A stretch of 64,000 nucleotides of DNA from Enterobacter ludwigii (GCF_001750725.1 NZ_CP017279.1:310001-374000), one strand, 5' to 3'; positions 15,802 to 25,952 are shown, counted from the stretch's first letter. Numbers and translations: made by a program. The notes: generated by a model from the sequence alone, not told the origin.

Positions 15802-16710
15802 ATGACTTTTTTCAAGACCTCTTTATTTGCGGCGCTGTTTACCTCCTCCGCATTTTTCATTCACACCGCCACCGCTGCGGAGAATTTTGGCAAGGTGTAT
15901 CAGCCTGTTGCACCCGTCGCTCAGACTCAGGCGCAAATTGTTTACTACCGTGACGCCAGTAACACCACCGGCGGGGCGGCACATATTTATGTGGATAATG
16001 AATTCCACGATGCGCTGCTGCCTGGCGGTTATACCGTGTTCTGTTTGGCGCCGGGTAAGCATAATCTCGGCGCATACCAGAACGATGCACCGCAGTATCG
16101 TGGTAAAGAACAGGGTTACAACGTCGAAATGAACGGCGGGCAAACCTATTTCGTGCGCGTCAGTGACACGATGAATGCCGTGCCGGAAGCCCGTACGCGC
16201 GAGCAGGCGGAGAAGGATTTATCGGGGCTGCGCGAGCAGACCCATGTGCTTTCCCGCGCATCCAGCGTGGAAGCCTGTAAGACTCTGGCCGCGCCTCAGT
16301 ACAAAGATTACACCCTGTCTGGCGATATTATGTTCCGCTTTGGACAGTCCGGGGAAAAGGGCGTTTCCGCTCAGGGCCGCCAGGCGGTGAAAGACCTGGT
16401 GGCGACAATAAAACGTGAAAACGTCGAGCTGAAACAAATCCAGGTGATTGGCCATACGGATGCTATCGGCAGCGATCGTAGCAACTACGCGCTGGGGCTG
16501 AAACGTGCGCAGACGGTACGTACGATGCTGGCAGAAAATGGCCTTCCGGCGCGTTTGATGGTGGCGTCCAGCGTCGGCAGTAACGAGCCGGTTGTTAATG
16601 ACTGTGCCGCGTCCGGCAAGCGTGAGTTGGTTTCTTGCTATGCGCCAAACCGCCGCGTTGTTGTGCGTGTAAGCGGCGATCAGAACGTGACTGCACCTGA
16701 GCAAAAATAA
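15802..16710 (+). CDS. OmpA-family envelope protein
   Basis: The 302-aa protein has a signal peptide (about 1-26, 'ATAAENFG' at the cleavage region). It has a domain of about 130 residues that is rich in beta structure ('GGAAHIYVDNEFHDALLPGG'). The C-terminal OmpA-like peptidoglycan-binding domain (about 175-295) has 'IQVIGHTDAIGSDRSN' and 'YAPNRRVVVRV'. It probably sits in the periplasm tied to peptidoglycan. It lies between adhesin 2 and the secretion genes, so it may steady the secretion channel or help to hold the adhesins; this is inferred from context alone. ATG at 15802 has GGAGG 6 nt upstream. Confidence 0.88.
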   Translation: MTFFKTSLFAALFTSSAFFIHTATAAENFGKVYQPVAPVAQTQAQIVYYRDASNTTGGAAHIYVDNEFHDALLPGGYTVFCLAPGKHNLGAYQNDAPQYRGKEQGYNVEMNGGQTYFVRVSDTMNAVPEARTREQAEKDLSGLREQTHVLSRASSVEACKTLAAPQYKDYTLSGDIMFRFGQSGEKGVSAQGRQAVKDLVATIKRENVELKQIQVIGHTDAIGSDRSNYALGLKRAQTVRTMLAENGLPARLMVASSVGSNEPVVNDCAASGKRELVSCYAPNRRVVVRVSGDQNVTAPEQK

Positions 16711-16807
16711 TCTTGCGTCCTGCCTTCCCGCAATGGGAGGGCATTCTCTTTTCCCTCGTGAATCCCTCATCAAACCTGTTTCGTGACAAAAAATAACCCG
16801 TTCCATT

Positions 16808-16819
16808 GAGACAGGTCTC
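16808..16819 (+). promoter_or_regulatory. Putative island operator, site C
   Basis: GAGACAGGTCTC is a perfect 5-2-5 inverted repeat 107 bp before the ABC transporter gene. It differs from the consensus only at the outermost base of each arm. It is followed by TTAAGACT and TGACAG, as at site B. Confidence 0.5.
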
Positions 16820-16926
16820 ATTAATTTAAGACTGTTCCGCGTGACAGAATATTCTTAATTTAAACCAATAAATCAATTTAATTCATTGATTTAAATATAA
16901 ATAATCAATCAGGAAAAACGCGAAAT

Positions 16927-19209
16927 ATGGAATCCTCAACTGCAAATTTTCAGGAGGAACAGCTGCTTGCCGCCGCTCGCGATAACCGACAAAGTGATGA
17001 TTCTCTGCTCAGAAGTATTGCCTGGGTGTGTGAGCATTATGGTCTCGGTAAAAGCGATGATGTTTTGCTGGCGGGTCTGCCTGTCGAACAACTCCTCACT
17101 CCCTCTTTAGCGCTTGATGCGCTCAAAAATGCCGGTGTGACCGGAGGGCTCATCAAGCGTAATAGCGCAGAACTGCCGGAGCAGATCTTCCCGATGATTT
17201 TGCTGCGTAAGGGCGCTGGCGGGATGGTGCTGCTGGGGCGCGAGCGTCGTAAAAATGCCGAAGACAAATGGGATCTGTTCTATTCCCTGGTCATGCCGGA
17301 TGTCTCTGACGAGCCGGTTGAACTGAATCATGAAGCGCTTAACGAGCTGTATGTTGGCTACGCGATCGCGGCTAAACCGACTGCGCGTATTGACAGTCGG
17401 GTTAGCGATATCGCGCCGCCGCAGCCGAAAGGCCATTGGCTGTTCAGTACGCTGTGGCGCTACCGTCGTTACTATCGTAGCGCCGCGCTGGCGTCGGTGC
17501 TGGTGAACGTGCTCGCGCTGGCCACCGTGTTCTTTACCATGAACGTTTATGACCGCGTGATCCCTAACCAGGCGTTTACCACGCTCTGGTCGCTGGCGAT
17601 TGGCGTGCTGGTGGCAATGATTTTTGAAGCCGTAACCCGTAGCGTGCGTGCTCACCTGCTTGATACCGCAGGAAAAAAAGCGGATCTGATTGTCGGCAGC
17701 GTGCTGTTTCGTCAGGCGCTGGCGGTGAAAATGGAGCATAAGCCCGCCTCTTCTGGCTCTTTTGCCAACCAGCTGCGCGAATTCGAATCCGTGCGTGATT
17801 TTGTCTCATCCGCGACGCTTGCAACCATTGCCGACCTGCCGTTCGTTCTGCTGTTTATTGGCATTATCTTCGCCATCGGTGGCCCGCTGGCGATTGTCCC
17901 GCTGCTGATGCTGCCAATGATCCTGCTGGTCAGTATGGCCATTCAGTGGCCGCTGGCCAAAGTGATGAAAGCCAGCCTGCAGGAAGCATCGCTGAAGCAG
18001 GGCGTCCTGATTGAATCCATCGAAGGGATGGAAACGCTGAAATCCGTGGGGGGCGAGTCATGGATGCAGAGCCGCTGGCAAAAGTTCAGCGCCATGCAAT
18101 CGTCCAGCTCGGCGGCGTCTAAGCACTACTCTACGCTGGCGATGAATTCGGTGAGTTTCCTGCAACAACTGCAGACGGTCATGCTGATTGTCACCGGCGT
18201 GTACCTGATTGATGCCGGCACCCTGACGCAGGGCGCGTTAATCGGTACGGTCATGCTGGCCGGTCGTGTGACCGCGCCGTTAAGCCAGGTCGTCGGTTTA
18301 GCCGTGCGTTATCAGCAGGCCAAAGCCGCGCTGACTTCCCTGAACAAGCTGATGGAGAACCCAACCGATCGCAGCAGTGAGATTGACTACATCAAACAGC
18401 CTGAGTTGAACGGTGATATCGAGCTTAAAGGCATTACCTTCTCTTATCCGGCGCCGCCCATGCAGCCGAACCCGGATATCCTCAAAGGCGTGAATCTGAC
18501 GATAAAACCGGGCGAGCGTGTGGCGATCGTCGGAAAAATCGGCAGCGGTAAATCCACGCTGCTGCGCATCATTGCCCGCCTTTACACGCCGGTGAAAGGG
18601 CAGATTTTCAGTAGCGGTCTGGACGTGAATCAAATTGAGCCGTCTGACTGGCGAAACAACGTAGGGTTTGTGGGGCAGGATGCGCGTCTGTTTTACGGCA
18701 CATTGCGCGAAAACATCATGATTGGCCGTCAGAATGCGTCGTCTGATGAGTTTCTTAAGGTACTGCGTTTAACCGGGCTGGACCACATTGCCGCACGCCA
18801 CCCGCGTGGCATTCATATGCCCGTTGGCGAGCAGGGCAACAGTTTGTCCGGCGGCCAGCGTCAGCTGGTTTCCCTGGCGCGAACGCTGTTGGCGCGTCCT
18901 AACCTGCTGCTGCTGGATGAACCGACCAGCGCGATGGATGCGCAGACCGAAGCCCTGTTCCTGCAACACCTGAAAATCGCGACCGCCGGACACACGCTGG
19001 TTGTTGTCACCCATCGCCCGTCGCTGCTGGCGCTGGTGGACAGAATGGTGATTATTGAGGACGGCAAAATCGTCGCGGATGGTCCAAAACAGCAGATTCT
19101 GGCTGCGCTCAACGGCACGCCAACAGCGCAACCTGAGCAGACGCCCGCTAACGACAGTACGCCAGCGCAAGCTGTGCCAGTAAAAGAGCAGGCGGAGGCC
19201 AGCGCATGA
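16927..19209 (+). CDS. Type I secretion ABC transporter (LapB/HlyB-like)
   Basis: This 760-aa fused permease-ATPase powers export of the adhesins. Residues about 1-150 form a C39-peptidase-like domain with no catalytic Cys at the usual place, as in transporters of large adhesins. The membrane domain spans about 175-450. The ATPase domain has the Walker A Lys542 ('GKIGSGKST'), signature 'LSGGQRQ' near 640, Walker B Asp664-Glu665 ('LLLLDEPTS') and His696 ('VTHRPS'). It is the first gene of a three-gene operon with the adaptor (4-bp overlap, ATGA) and the outer-membrane protein. An inverted-repeat operator candidate lies about 107 bp upstream. No LapD/LapG genes, which often accompany LapB, are seen in this window. 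Confidence 0.93.
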   Translation: MESSTANFQEEQLLAAARDNRQSDDSLLRSIAWVCEHYGLGKSDDVLLAGLPVEQLLTPSLALDALKNAGVTGGLIKRNSAELPEQIFPMILLRKGAGGMVLLGRERRKNAEDKWDLFYSLVMPDVSDEPVELNHEALNELYVGYAIAAKPTARIDSRVSDIAPPQPKGHWLFSTLWRYRRYYRSAALASVLVNVLALATVFFTMNVYDRVIPNQAFTTLWSLAIGVLVAMIFEAVTRSVRAHLLDTAGKKADLIVGSVLFRQALAVKMEHKPASSGSFANQLREFESVRDFVSSATLATIADLPFVLLFIGIIFAIGGPLAIVPLLMLPMILLVSMAIQWPLAKVMKASLQEASLKQGVLIESIEGMETLKSVGGESWMQSRWQKFSAMQSSSSAASKHYSTLAMNSVSFLQQLQTVMLIVTGVYLIDAGTLTQGALIGTVMLAGRVTAPLSQVVGLAVRYQQAKAALTSLNKLMENPTDRSSEIDYIKQPELNGDIELKGITFSYPAPPMQPNPDILKGVNLTIKPGERVAIVGKIGSGKSTLLRIIARLYTPVKGQIFSSGLDVNQIEPSDWRNNVGFVGQDARLFYGTLRENIMIGRQNASSDEFLKVLRLTGLDHIAARHPRGIHMPVGEQGNSLSGGQRQLVSLARTLLARPNLLLLDEPTSAMDAQTEALFLQHLKIATAGHTLVVVTHRPSLLALVDRMVIIEDGKIVADGPKQQILAALNGTPTAQPEQTPANDSTPAQAVPVKEQAEASA

Positions 19210-20441
19210 AATTTCTAAAACAGAAGAAAAATAAACCGCTCTCAGCGCGTGATGCAGCCTGGATGAGCGATATCCAGGAGGCGCTGTTCTCTCAGACCAC
19301 GCCAAAATCGCGGCTGGTGTTATGGCTCATCCTGGCGGTGTTCATCGGCTTCTTAACCTGGGCGCATTTCGCCAAAGTGGAAGAGATCACCAAGGGTGAT
19401 GCGAAGATCGTCTCAAAAAGTCGCGAACAGATTATCCAGAGCCTCGAGGGCGGGATACTCGAAGAGTTGAATGTCCGAGAGGGCGATATCGTCGAACCGG
19501 GGCAGGTATTGCTGAAAATCGACCCGACGCGTGCGCAATCGAGTTATCAGGAGACGCTGCGCAAGGTGGTGGCACTGGAAGCGACCGTTAACCGCCTGCG
19601 TGCGGAAGCGTATGGTCTGCCGCTGACCTTTAGCGACCGCGTGAAAAAGTATCCTTCTGAGGTCGAGCTGGAAACCCGCGCTTACAACAGCCGTAAGCAA
19701 GCGCTGGAAGAGGGTGTGGCTTCGCTTGAGAAGAGCTATCGTCTGGCGCAAAACGAAATTGCCATGTCTGAGCCGCTGGCGGCGCGCGGCCTGCTTTCCG
19801 AAGTAGAGCTGCTGCGCATGCGCCGTCAGGCAAACGACCTGCAATCGCAGATTGTTGAGCGCCGCAACCGCTATCAGGCGGATGCCAACGCCGACCTGAT
19901 CCGTCAGGAGCTGGATCTGGTGCAGGCTGAAGAGAGTCTGACCGGTCGCGAAGATATTGTGAACCGCACAACCATTACCGCACTGGTAAAAGGCACGGTC
20001 AAAAATGTGCGGGTTACCACTATTGGCGGGGTTATTCAGCCTGGTGAACACATCATGGAGATCGTGCCGCTGGAAGATCAGCTGCTGGTGGAAGGGAAGA
20101 TCAAACCGTCTGACGTGGCCTTCCTGCATGCCGGTTTGCCTGCCATGGTGAAAATCACCGCTTACGATTTTGCAATCTATGGCGGCCTGAAGGGGCAAGT
20201 GTCTCTCGTCAGTCCGGATACGTTAAAAGATGACGCTAAAGCTGCGGCGGGCCGTCCTGATGATACGTATTACCGGGTGATGGTCTTAACCGACAGCAGC
20301 ACCCTCAAAGCAGGGGATAAAGCCCTGCCGATTATTCCCGGCATGATTGCGACCGTGGAAATTCGTACGGGCGAAAAAACCATTCTCGATTACCTGCTGA
20401 AACCTATTTTCAAAGCGAAAGAAGCCTTCCGGGAGCGTTAA
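19206..20441 (+). CDS. Type I secretion membrane-fusion protein (HlyD/LapC-like)
   Basis: The 411-aa periplasmic adaptor has a short cytoplasmic N-terminus and one membrane helix at about 37-56 ('LVLWLILAVFIGFLTWA'). A split lipoyl domain follows ('SLEGGILEELNVREGDIV'), then a long alpha-helical hairpin (about 115-250) and a beta-barrel with the HlyD-type ending ('IPGMIATVEIRTGEKTILDY'). It joins the ABC transporter to the TolC-type channel. Its ATG overlaps the stop of the transporter gene by 4 bp, so the two are probably translationally coupled. Length and order fit the family well. Confidence 0.93.
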   Translation: MKFLKQKKNKPLSARDAAWMSDIQEALFSQTTPKSRLVLWLILAVFIGFLTWAHFAKVEEITKGDAKIVSKSREQIIQSLEGGILEELNVREGDIVEPGQVLLKIDPTRAQSSYQETLRKVVALEATVNRLRAEAYGLPLTFSDRVKKYPSEVELETRAYNSRKQALEEGVASLEKSYRLAQNEIAMSEPLAARGLLSEVELLRMRRQANDLQSQIVERRNRYQADANADLIRQELDLVQAEESLTGREDIVNRTTITALVKGTVKNVRVTTIGGVIQPGEHIMEIVPLEDQLLVEGKIKPSDVAFLHAGLPAMVKITAYDFAIYGGLKGQVSLVSPDTLKDDAKAAAGRPDDTYYRVMVLTDSSTLKAGDKALPIIPGMIATVEIRTGEKTILDYLLKPIFKAKEAFRER

Positions 20442-20447
20442 TTTACG

Positions 20448-21947
20448 ATGAAAAAGTATTCTCCAGTACAGCGTCGCCTGGCGGCGACGCTGACGGTCCT
20501 CTCTTGCCTGATTTCAGGGAAAAGTGTCGCCAGTAGCGAGGGCTTATTAGCCTTTCAACCTGTCGCTCCGCAGGCAAAATCCGGCATGGTGATGGCCTCC
20601 ACCCCGCCTGCACCTCTCGCGCCACGGGTGGCGCAGAAAAGCGCGGTGGATAACCATGCTACTAGCACAACCCACACCGCGTTTGCGAAAAGCAACGCGA
20701 CAAACGTTGATCGACAGACCGCCCGTGCGCCTGGCGAGAATGAAATCCGTCTGCTCTTTAATAATGCGGTTAATACTGCACTGGGTATGAGCCCTGAGGT
20801 TCGTGGCGCACAGTTCAATACCGAGGCGGCACAGGCCAACGTTGATGAAGCGAAAGGGCAACGCTGGCCGCAGGTGGATGTCGGGACGCGTTCAAAAAGC
20901 GTCCAGTTCGGTGGCGGAGAACGGGGCTACAGCGACAGTCGTCCGGCGGTGACCGTGAATGTCGCAACCACATTGCTCGATTTTGGTCGTACCAGCAACA
21001 CCATTAAAAGCCGTGAAGCGCTGCATCTGGCCGCGAAAGAGAATACGGGCGCACAGGCGGAAAACATTGCCTGGCAGGTCAGTAGTGCACTCATTGAGTT
21101 GAGTAAGCAGCGCCAGATCATTGTTCTCAGCCAAAAGTACGTGGCGCGTATGAATGAACTGGTCGAAATGCTGGACGGCATTGTGAAGGTTGACCAGGGG
21201 CGTCGCAGTGAACTGACGCAGGCCAGAGGGCGTTTTTTACAGGCGCAATCTTCTTTAGATACGGCCATATCGCGCGCGCGTGATACGGAAATCATCCTCA
21301 ACCGCCTGCTGGGGGATACGCCCGTTCCTCTGCCAACAGCACCGGTGTGGAACCTGAAGCCAGGGGAGCTGAACAAGCAGTTATCCGCCATTGAAAGCCA
21401 TCCCACCATTCGACAGGCGCAGGCAGAGACCGCATCAGCACTGGCGGATGCGGAAGCGGCGCGTTCTGCCGCCTACCCAACGGTGACGTGGAACGTTGGC
21501 AAAAGTACCGGGCGCGATGAACTGGGGCGTGAACAGGCGTGGGAAACCAATGTAAACTTAAGCTGGCCGATTTTCCGGGGCGGTTCACAGCGGGCCGCTG
21601 AGCTTTCTGCCGCACGCCGTGCAGATGCCAGCAGAGAGGCCATTGAACAGCAATCCCGCGATCTGGATAACCGGGTACGTGCTGCCGATCAGGATGCCCA
21701 TAGCATGCTGGAGCGCGCGGGGTTGTATCATAACTTATCGATTGAATCCGATCGTATTCGTCATGATTTCTTCGATCAGTGGTATCACCTCGGTCGACGT
21801 ACTCTGTTAGATGTGTTGAGTGCAGAAAGTGATTTTTACGGCAACCAGGTCGCGGAAGTGACTAACCGTTTTGATGGCTATTCCGCTATTTTTCGTAGCT
21901 ATGCCAGTTCCGGTACTTTATTGTTATGGTTACGGAATAATAATTAA
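20448..21947 (+). CDS. TolC-family outer-membrane channel protein (LapE-like)
   Basis: The 499-aa protein has a signal peptide (about 1-30, 'LAATLTVLSCLISGKSVAS') and a linker of about 80 residues of low complexity. Two outer-membrane-efflux repeats then form the channel and the helical barrel ('ALGMSPEVRGAQFNTEAAQ', 'PIFRGGSQRAAELSAARRA', 'GRRTLLDVLSAESDFYGNQ'). It is the outer-membrane exit duct of the type I system and lies 6 bp after the adaptor gene. The extra N-terminal linker makes it longer than TolC itself. Substrates are most probably the two adhesins and perhaps the small C-terminal-module protein at 27.5 kb. Confidence 0.92.
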   Translation: MKKYSPVQRRLAATLTVLSCLISGKSVASSEGLLAFQPVAPQAKSGMVMASTPPAPLAPRVAQKSAVDNHATSTTHTAFAKSNATNVDRQTARAPGENEIRLLFNNAVNTALGMSPEVRGAQFNTEAAQANVDEAKGQRWPQVDVGTRSKSVQFGGGERGYSDSRPAVTVNVATTLLDFGRTSNTIKSREALHLAAKENTGAQAENIAWQVSSALIELSKQRQIIVLSQKYVARMNELVEMLDGIVKVDQGRRSELTQARGRFLQAQSSLDTAISRARDTEIILNRLLGDTPVPLPTAPVWNLKPGELNKQLSAIESHPTIRQAQAETASALADAEAARSAAYPTVTWNVGKSTGRDELGREQAWETNVNLSWPIFRGGSQRAAELSAARRADASREAIEQQSRDLDNRVRAADQDAHSMLERAGLYHNLSIESDRIRHDFFDQWYHLGRRTLLDVLSAESDFYGNQVAEVTNRFDGYSAIFRSYASSGTLLLWLRNNN

Positions 21948-21994
21948 GTCTTTTTTAAAGATGGCTCACACTGCAGGCATAAAAGAGAATATGT

Positions 21995-22693
21995 ATGAAC
22001 CCGTTTTCAGGTAAAAAAATATACGTCGCTTTACTCGACGATCACCCGATTGTCCGTAAGGGGATGGAAATTATATTTAGCCAGGAGCCTGATTTCGAAC
22101 TAAAAGGCAGCTTTGCCACTCGTATCGAACTCATGAATTTTTTACGCAACAACCGTGTTGATGTGTTGGTTCTTGACTATTTGCTTGGTGATGAAGAGAT
22201 CGACGGTTTACCGATGATCAAACAGCTCATGAGCAACTTCCCGTGGCTGAAAATTCTTCTTTCCTCCACGCTGGAAAACACGGCGATTGTGCGCATGGCG
22301 TTAAAAATCGGCGTGCGTGGGCATGTCGGTAAAAGCCGTGATTTATCGGAAGTGGTGAATGCGGCGCGCCAGGTCGCGGCGGGGCGTATCTCCCTCTCAG
22401 AAAGCATGGAGAAAGAGTTCTACCTAATTTCCGAGCCTTGTGCAGACACGAAATCGGGTTCAGAGGGTGACAACGCGCCGCAGGTGATTGAGGGCATTGG
22501 CCGCCTGGATCAGCTGTCTCCTAAGGAGCTTGAGGTGCTGCGACTCTTTACCGGTGGAATGTCTGTCCTGCAGATTTCAGAGAAATTCAATCGTAGTCGT
22601 AAGACGGTCAGCGGACAGAAGAAATCGGCCATGAAAAAGCTGGGCGTGAAAACGGACTCTGAACTGTTTCTTTGGCACGACCAACTGCTTTAA
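21995..22693 (+). CDS. LuxR/NarL-family response regulator downstream of the secretion operon
   Basis: The 232-aa protein has a receiver (Asp15/Asp16 in 'LLDDHPIVRKGM', phospho-acceptor Asp61 in 'VLVLDYLLGDE', Lys in 'GHVGKSRD'), a linker of about 35 residues, and a LuxR helix-turn-helix ('LSPKELEVLRLFTGGMS', 'FNRSRKTVSGQKKSAMKKL'). Receiver and output domain resemble RcsB in outline. It lies 47 bp after the TolC-type gene and may be read through from that operon. It converges on the 981-aa hybrid kinase, its most likely partner by position. The phosphorylation site is intact. Confidence 0.9.
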   Translation: MNPFSGKKIYVALLDDHPIVRKGMEIIFSQEPDFELKGSFATRIELMNFLRNNRVDVLVLDYLLGDEEIDGLPMIKQLMSNFPWLKILLSSTLENTAIVRMALKIGVRGHVGKSRDLSEVVNAARQVAAGRISLSESMEKEFYLISEPCADTKSGSEGDNAPQVIEGIGRLDQLSPKELEVLRLFTGGMSVLQISEKFNRSRKTVSGQKKSAMKKLGVKTDSELFLWHDQLL

Positions 22694-22726
22694 TCCCATT
22701 GCAACCGGTTCATCCGAGACATTATC

Positions 22727-22752
22727 AGGAGCCTTTAACAGGCTCCTTTTTT
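22727..22752 (+). terminator. Rho-independent terminator after the secretion/regulator operon
   Basis: AGGAGCC and GGCTCCT form a 7-bp stem with a 7-nt loop, followed directly by a T-run (22747-22752). It ends plus-strand transcription between the response regulator and the convergent hybrid kinase. Confidence 0.85.
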
Positions 22753-22759
22753 ATTTCAG

Positions 22760-25705
22760 TCAGACGGTATCGTCCGATGCTTTGTGCTCAATGGGATGAA
22801 TATTTCGCAGTGCAGCCGCGAGATGATTGATTGAGCAGGGCTTAAACAGGCAATCATTCATGCCAGCCTGTAAACAACGCGCCGTGATCTCATGCATGGC
22901 ATTGGCGGTAAAGCCGATAATCCAGGCCGCGGCCCTGTGCTGTTCCTGCTCGCGCGTGCGGATTATGTGAGTCAGCTGATAACCATTCATGCCGGGCATG
23001 TTGCAGTCGGTAATGATCACGTCGAAATCTGTTTTTTTCCAGATAGCCAGTGCCTCATTTCCCTCTGACGCAAGATACGCATGCTGTCCTAACCAGGCCA
23101 ACTGTTTAGCCAGCAGGATCCGGTTGGCAGGGTTATCGTCCACGACCAGGATCTTCAGGGCCGGAATTTTGTCTTCGTCTTCGTGCTGCTGGACATCCAC
23201 GGCCGCCGCCGTTTTTACTTTCGGCAGTGTAAAGGTTGCTCTCACCGTGGTGCCCACGTTTTTCTCACTGGTCAGCATAAGCGTGCCGCCCATGCTTTCG
23301 CAAATGGTCCGGCTGATATAGAGGCCCAGCCCCGTTCCTGCGCGGCGGTTGTCTGCCTGACTAAAGGGCCTGAACAAGGCTGCCTGCTGGCTGGCATCGA
23401 TCCCCACGCCGCTGTCCTTGACGTCAATGATGTAGTGAACGCTGTCATTTACCGGGTCTTCAGCCTGCTGCAGCGTCAGTGATACGCCGCCGACGTCGGT
23501 AAACTTAATGGCATTACTTAACAGGTTCGACAGAACCTGCTTGATGCGTAAGGGGTCGGCACAGACATCGATTATCGGTTCCGTCGGGAACGCGCGAGTG
23601 AGTTCGATATTTTTCTCAATGGCCACGCCCTGGAAAACCCGCATCATATTGTTAATCAGCGTACCGAGGTTCGTGGCTTCAGGATTGAAATCGAGATGCC
23701 CCCCCTCAATACGGGAAATATCCAGAATATCGCCAATTAATCCCACCAGTCCTTCTGCCGATTCATACGCCACCTCGAGCGCCTGAATATCTTGCTCACC
23801 ACGGCGTCCTTTTTTCAGCACGATATCCAGCATGCCAATAATGGCATTCATCGGCGTGCGGATTTCATGACTCATGGTCGACAGGAAGACGGATTTTGCG
23901 CGGTTAGAATCCTCGGCCCTGTCTTTGGCTTCCTTAAGTTCAACCAGCAGCGCTTCACGCTCGGTGATGACCTCGCGTAATTGCACAAGCTGGGTGTTCA
24001 TCTGACGACGAAGTGCCGCTTTACGCGCGATCTGTCGACGCAGGTAGAGTGCCCAACCCAGGGCCAGAATAATTAAGACGGCGCTAAAGACGGCAGTGGC
24101 AATCAACACTTCCCGATAGCGATACCAGAAGCTGTCAACAACCACCAGTTCGTTGGGCCGCCAGCGGTTGGCCAGATTTTCCAGCTCAACAGGGGGAATG
24201 CTCAGCAATATTTTATCTAAAATCCCCTGAAGTTCCGGATTGGACAGCCCGACCCCGAAAGAGATCCAGACAGGGGCGTCCCCCACAATCGACACCACTT
24301 TAAGTTTGTCCTGAAAGTTGGTGAAGATTTGATAGTCACTCATGATCAGAATACCCACCGCGGCATCCGCTTTCCCCTCAAGTACGGTGGAAAGCAGCTG
24401 TGATTCATTGCCCACGTGAACAATTTCAATTTCCGGGTAACGCTGGCGCACCATACTTTCCACACCAATGTTTTTTACCATCGCCAGCCGTTTTCCACGC
24501 AGATCTGCCAGCATATGAATGTCGTTACGATTTGTCGCTGTTGCCAGGGAAAAGGCGCTCCGCAGATAGGGGCGGGTGAAAAGAATTTTATTTTTACGCG
24601 CTTCACTGGGGGTGATTGAGGCGAGCATATCCGCGCTTGACTCGTTCACCTGTTGAATCAGTTCCTCGGTGGTGCTGCCCGTTTCAAAACGAAACTGTAA
24701 ACCGGTTCTGAGCGACACAACGGAAAACAGATCGGCGGCAATACCGCGCAGCACACCTTTATTATCAATAAATGAGACTGGGGCTGCATTGTCCTGGCTG
24801 TAGATCAGAACGTTAACGATGGGATGTTTCTTGATCCACGTTTTCTCTTGCTCGGTAAAGAGAAGGGATTTCGACCCCTGTGCGAGATCAATGCGATCGG
24901 GCTGCCAGAGACGATAAAGCTCCTGCTTTTCATCTTCTGGCACGGCCTTGATTGCGGCATTAATCAGTGTGAGCAGTTGTGGTTTTTTTTGGCTGACGGC
25001 AAACCCCACTTCACGGCTGGTCAGGCGTGAGAATCGCTCAACATGAATATTGTTCAGGTAGTTGCGGCTGAGCGAGTAACTGTTGCCCAGGTAAACCCGC
25101 GACTGACCAAACGCCACCGCGCTCAACGCTTCCTGATAACTGTCGAACAGGCGAAAACGGGCGTTAGGGTAGGCGGCCTGAGCCTGTGACAGGGGCAAAT
25201 AGTCCCTCGGCATTGCTACGTCGGTATCACGCAGATCCTCTGCCAGAGGGGCGGTATCGCTATCGTTGAGCCCCAGCACCGGTTTATCGCTGGCATAAGG
25301 TAAAGAAAAGGCAAAAGCATCGTTATCCGGGAAGGCGGCCACGGACGGGATCAGGTCAATATCGCCACGTGCCAGCGCCTGCCACGCCTCTTCAGAGGAG
25401 CTAAACACTTTTATCTTAACCGGGAGGTTAAGTTGCCAGGCGACCAGTCCCGTATAATCCGCGCTCAAACCTTCATACTCATTGCGAATGTTACGCATGC
25501 CAAACGGTGGGGCATCATAATGGGTCACGCCCACGTTCAGTTGTCGTTGTTGTTTTATAAACGCGGCTTGATCGGCGCTAAGAGATAAACGCTGTAATCC
25601 CTGGACCGGTGTTCTCATCAGGATCTTATATTCATCGCCTATCGCTGAAGGCATTGAAAGCAAGAATAAAACCAGCAGCACAAAAAGGCGAAAATAGTGA
25701 CGCAT
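22760..25705 (-). CDS. Hybrid sensor histidine kinase with two periplasmic solute-binding domains, no Hpt
   Basis: The 981-aa kinase has a signal peptide ('LFVLLVLFLLSMPSAIG'). Two SBP-type (bac_3) sensor domains in tandem follow (about 50-270 and 285-510). There is a membrane helix at about 533-555. The dimerisation domain has the phosphorylated His near 612 ('MSHEIRTPMN'), and the ATPase domain has 'LLSNAIKFTD', 'VKDSGVGID' and 'GTGLGLYIS'. A receiver follows with Asp near 899 ('ITDCNMPGMNG') and Lys in 'LFKPCS'. The architecture is that of BvgS/EvgS, but the protein ends soon after the receiver and has no Hpt domain. A separate phosphotransfer protein is therefore needed, and the receiver-Hpt protein at 1-764 is a candidate. 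An operator candidate (25941-25952) lies about 235 bp upstream. Confidence 0.92.
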   Translation of the reverse strand: MRHYFRLFVLLVLFLLSMPSAIGDEYKILMRTPVQGLQRLSLSADQAAFIKQQRQLNVGVTHYDAPPFGMRNIRNEYEGLSADYTGLVAWQLNLPVKIKVFSSSEEAWQALARGDIDLIPSVAAFPDNDAFAFSLPYASDKPVLGLNDSDTAPLAEDLRDTDVAMPRDYLPLSQAQAAYPNARFRLFDSYQEALSAVAFGQSRVYLGNSYSLSRNYLNNIHVERFSRLTSREVGFAVSQKKPQLLTLINAAIKAVPEDEKQELYRLWQPDRIDLAQGSKSLLFTEQEKTWIKKHPIVNVLIYSQDNAAPVSFIDNKGVLRGIAADLFSVVSLRTGLQFRFETGSTTEELIQQVNESSADMLASITPSEARKNKILFTRPYLRSAFSLATATNRNDIHMLADLRGKRLAMVKNIGVESMVRQRYPEIEIVHVGNESQLLSTVLEGKADAAVGILIMSDYQIFTNFQDKLKVVSIVGDAPVWISFGVGLSNPELQGILDKILLSIPPVELENLANRWRPNELVVVDSFWYRYREVLIATAVFSAVLIILALGWALYLRRQIARKAALRRQMNTQLVQLREVITEREALLVELKEAKDRAEDSNRAKSVFLSTMSHEIRTPMNAIIGMLDIVLKKGRRGEQDIQALEVAYESAEGLVGLIGDILDISRIEGGHLDFNPEATNLGTLINNMMRVFQGVAIEKNIELTRAFPTEPIIDVCADPLRIKQVLSNLLSNAIKFTDVGGVSLTLQQAEDPVNDSVHYIIDVKDSGVGIDASQQAALFRPFSQADNRRAGTGLGLYISRTICESMGGTLMLTSEKNVGTTVRATFTLPKVKTAAAVDVQQHEDEDKIPALKILVVDDNPANRILLAKQLAWLGQHAYLASEGNEALAIWKKTDFDVIITDCNMPGMNGYQLTHIIRTREQEQHRAAAWIIGFTANAMHEITARCLQAGMNDCLFKPCSINHLAAALRNIHPIEHKASDDTV

Positions 25706-25940
25706 ATCTCTTTAACTGACTCCTGAAGACGAAGTGAGCCTGGGAATATCTTCCCCGGACATCGGGTGTGCTGTGAATGAAACATCATAAACAACCTGTA
25801 CGGGCTAGCCCATAACTTACTGTATAGCCGATGAAAAGACATCCTTCATGCCTGACCTCAGCAATACCGGGGTCGAATTATACCGATGTCATCCTCATTT
25901 ATGTGTGCGCAGTATGATGAAACAGACGATAAAGGGTTAT

Positions 25941-25952
25941 AAGACCTGACTT
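25941..25952 (-). promoter_or_regulatory. Putative island operator, site D
   Basis: On the minus strand this reads AAGTCAGGTCTT, a 5-2-5 inverted repeat with one mismatch. It points toward the 981-aa kinase gene. It shares the half-site AGGTCTTAT with site B before adhesin 1. Confidence 0.45.
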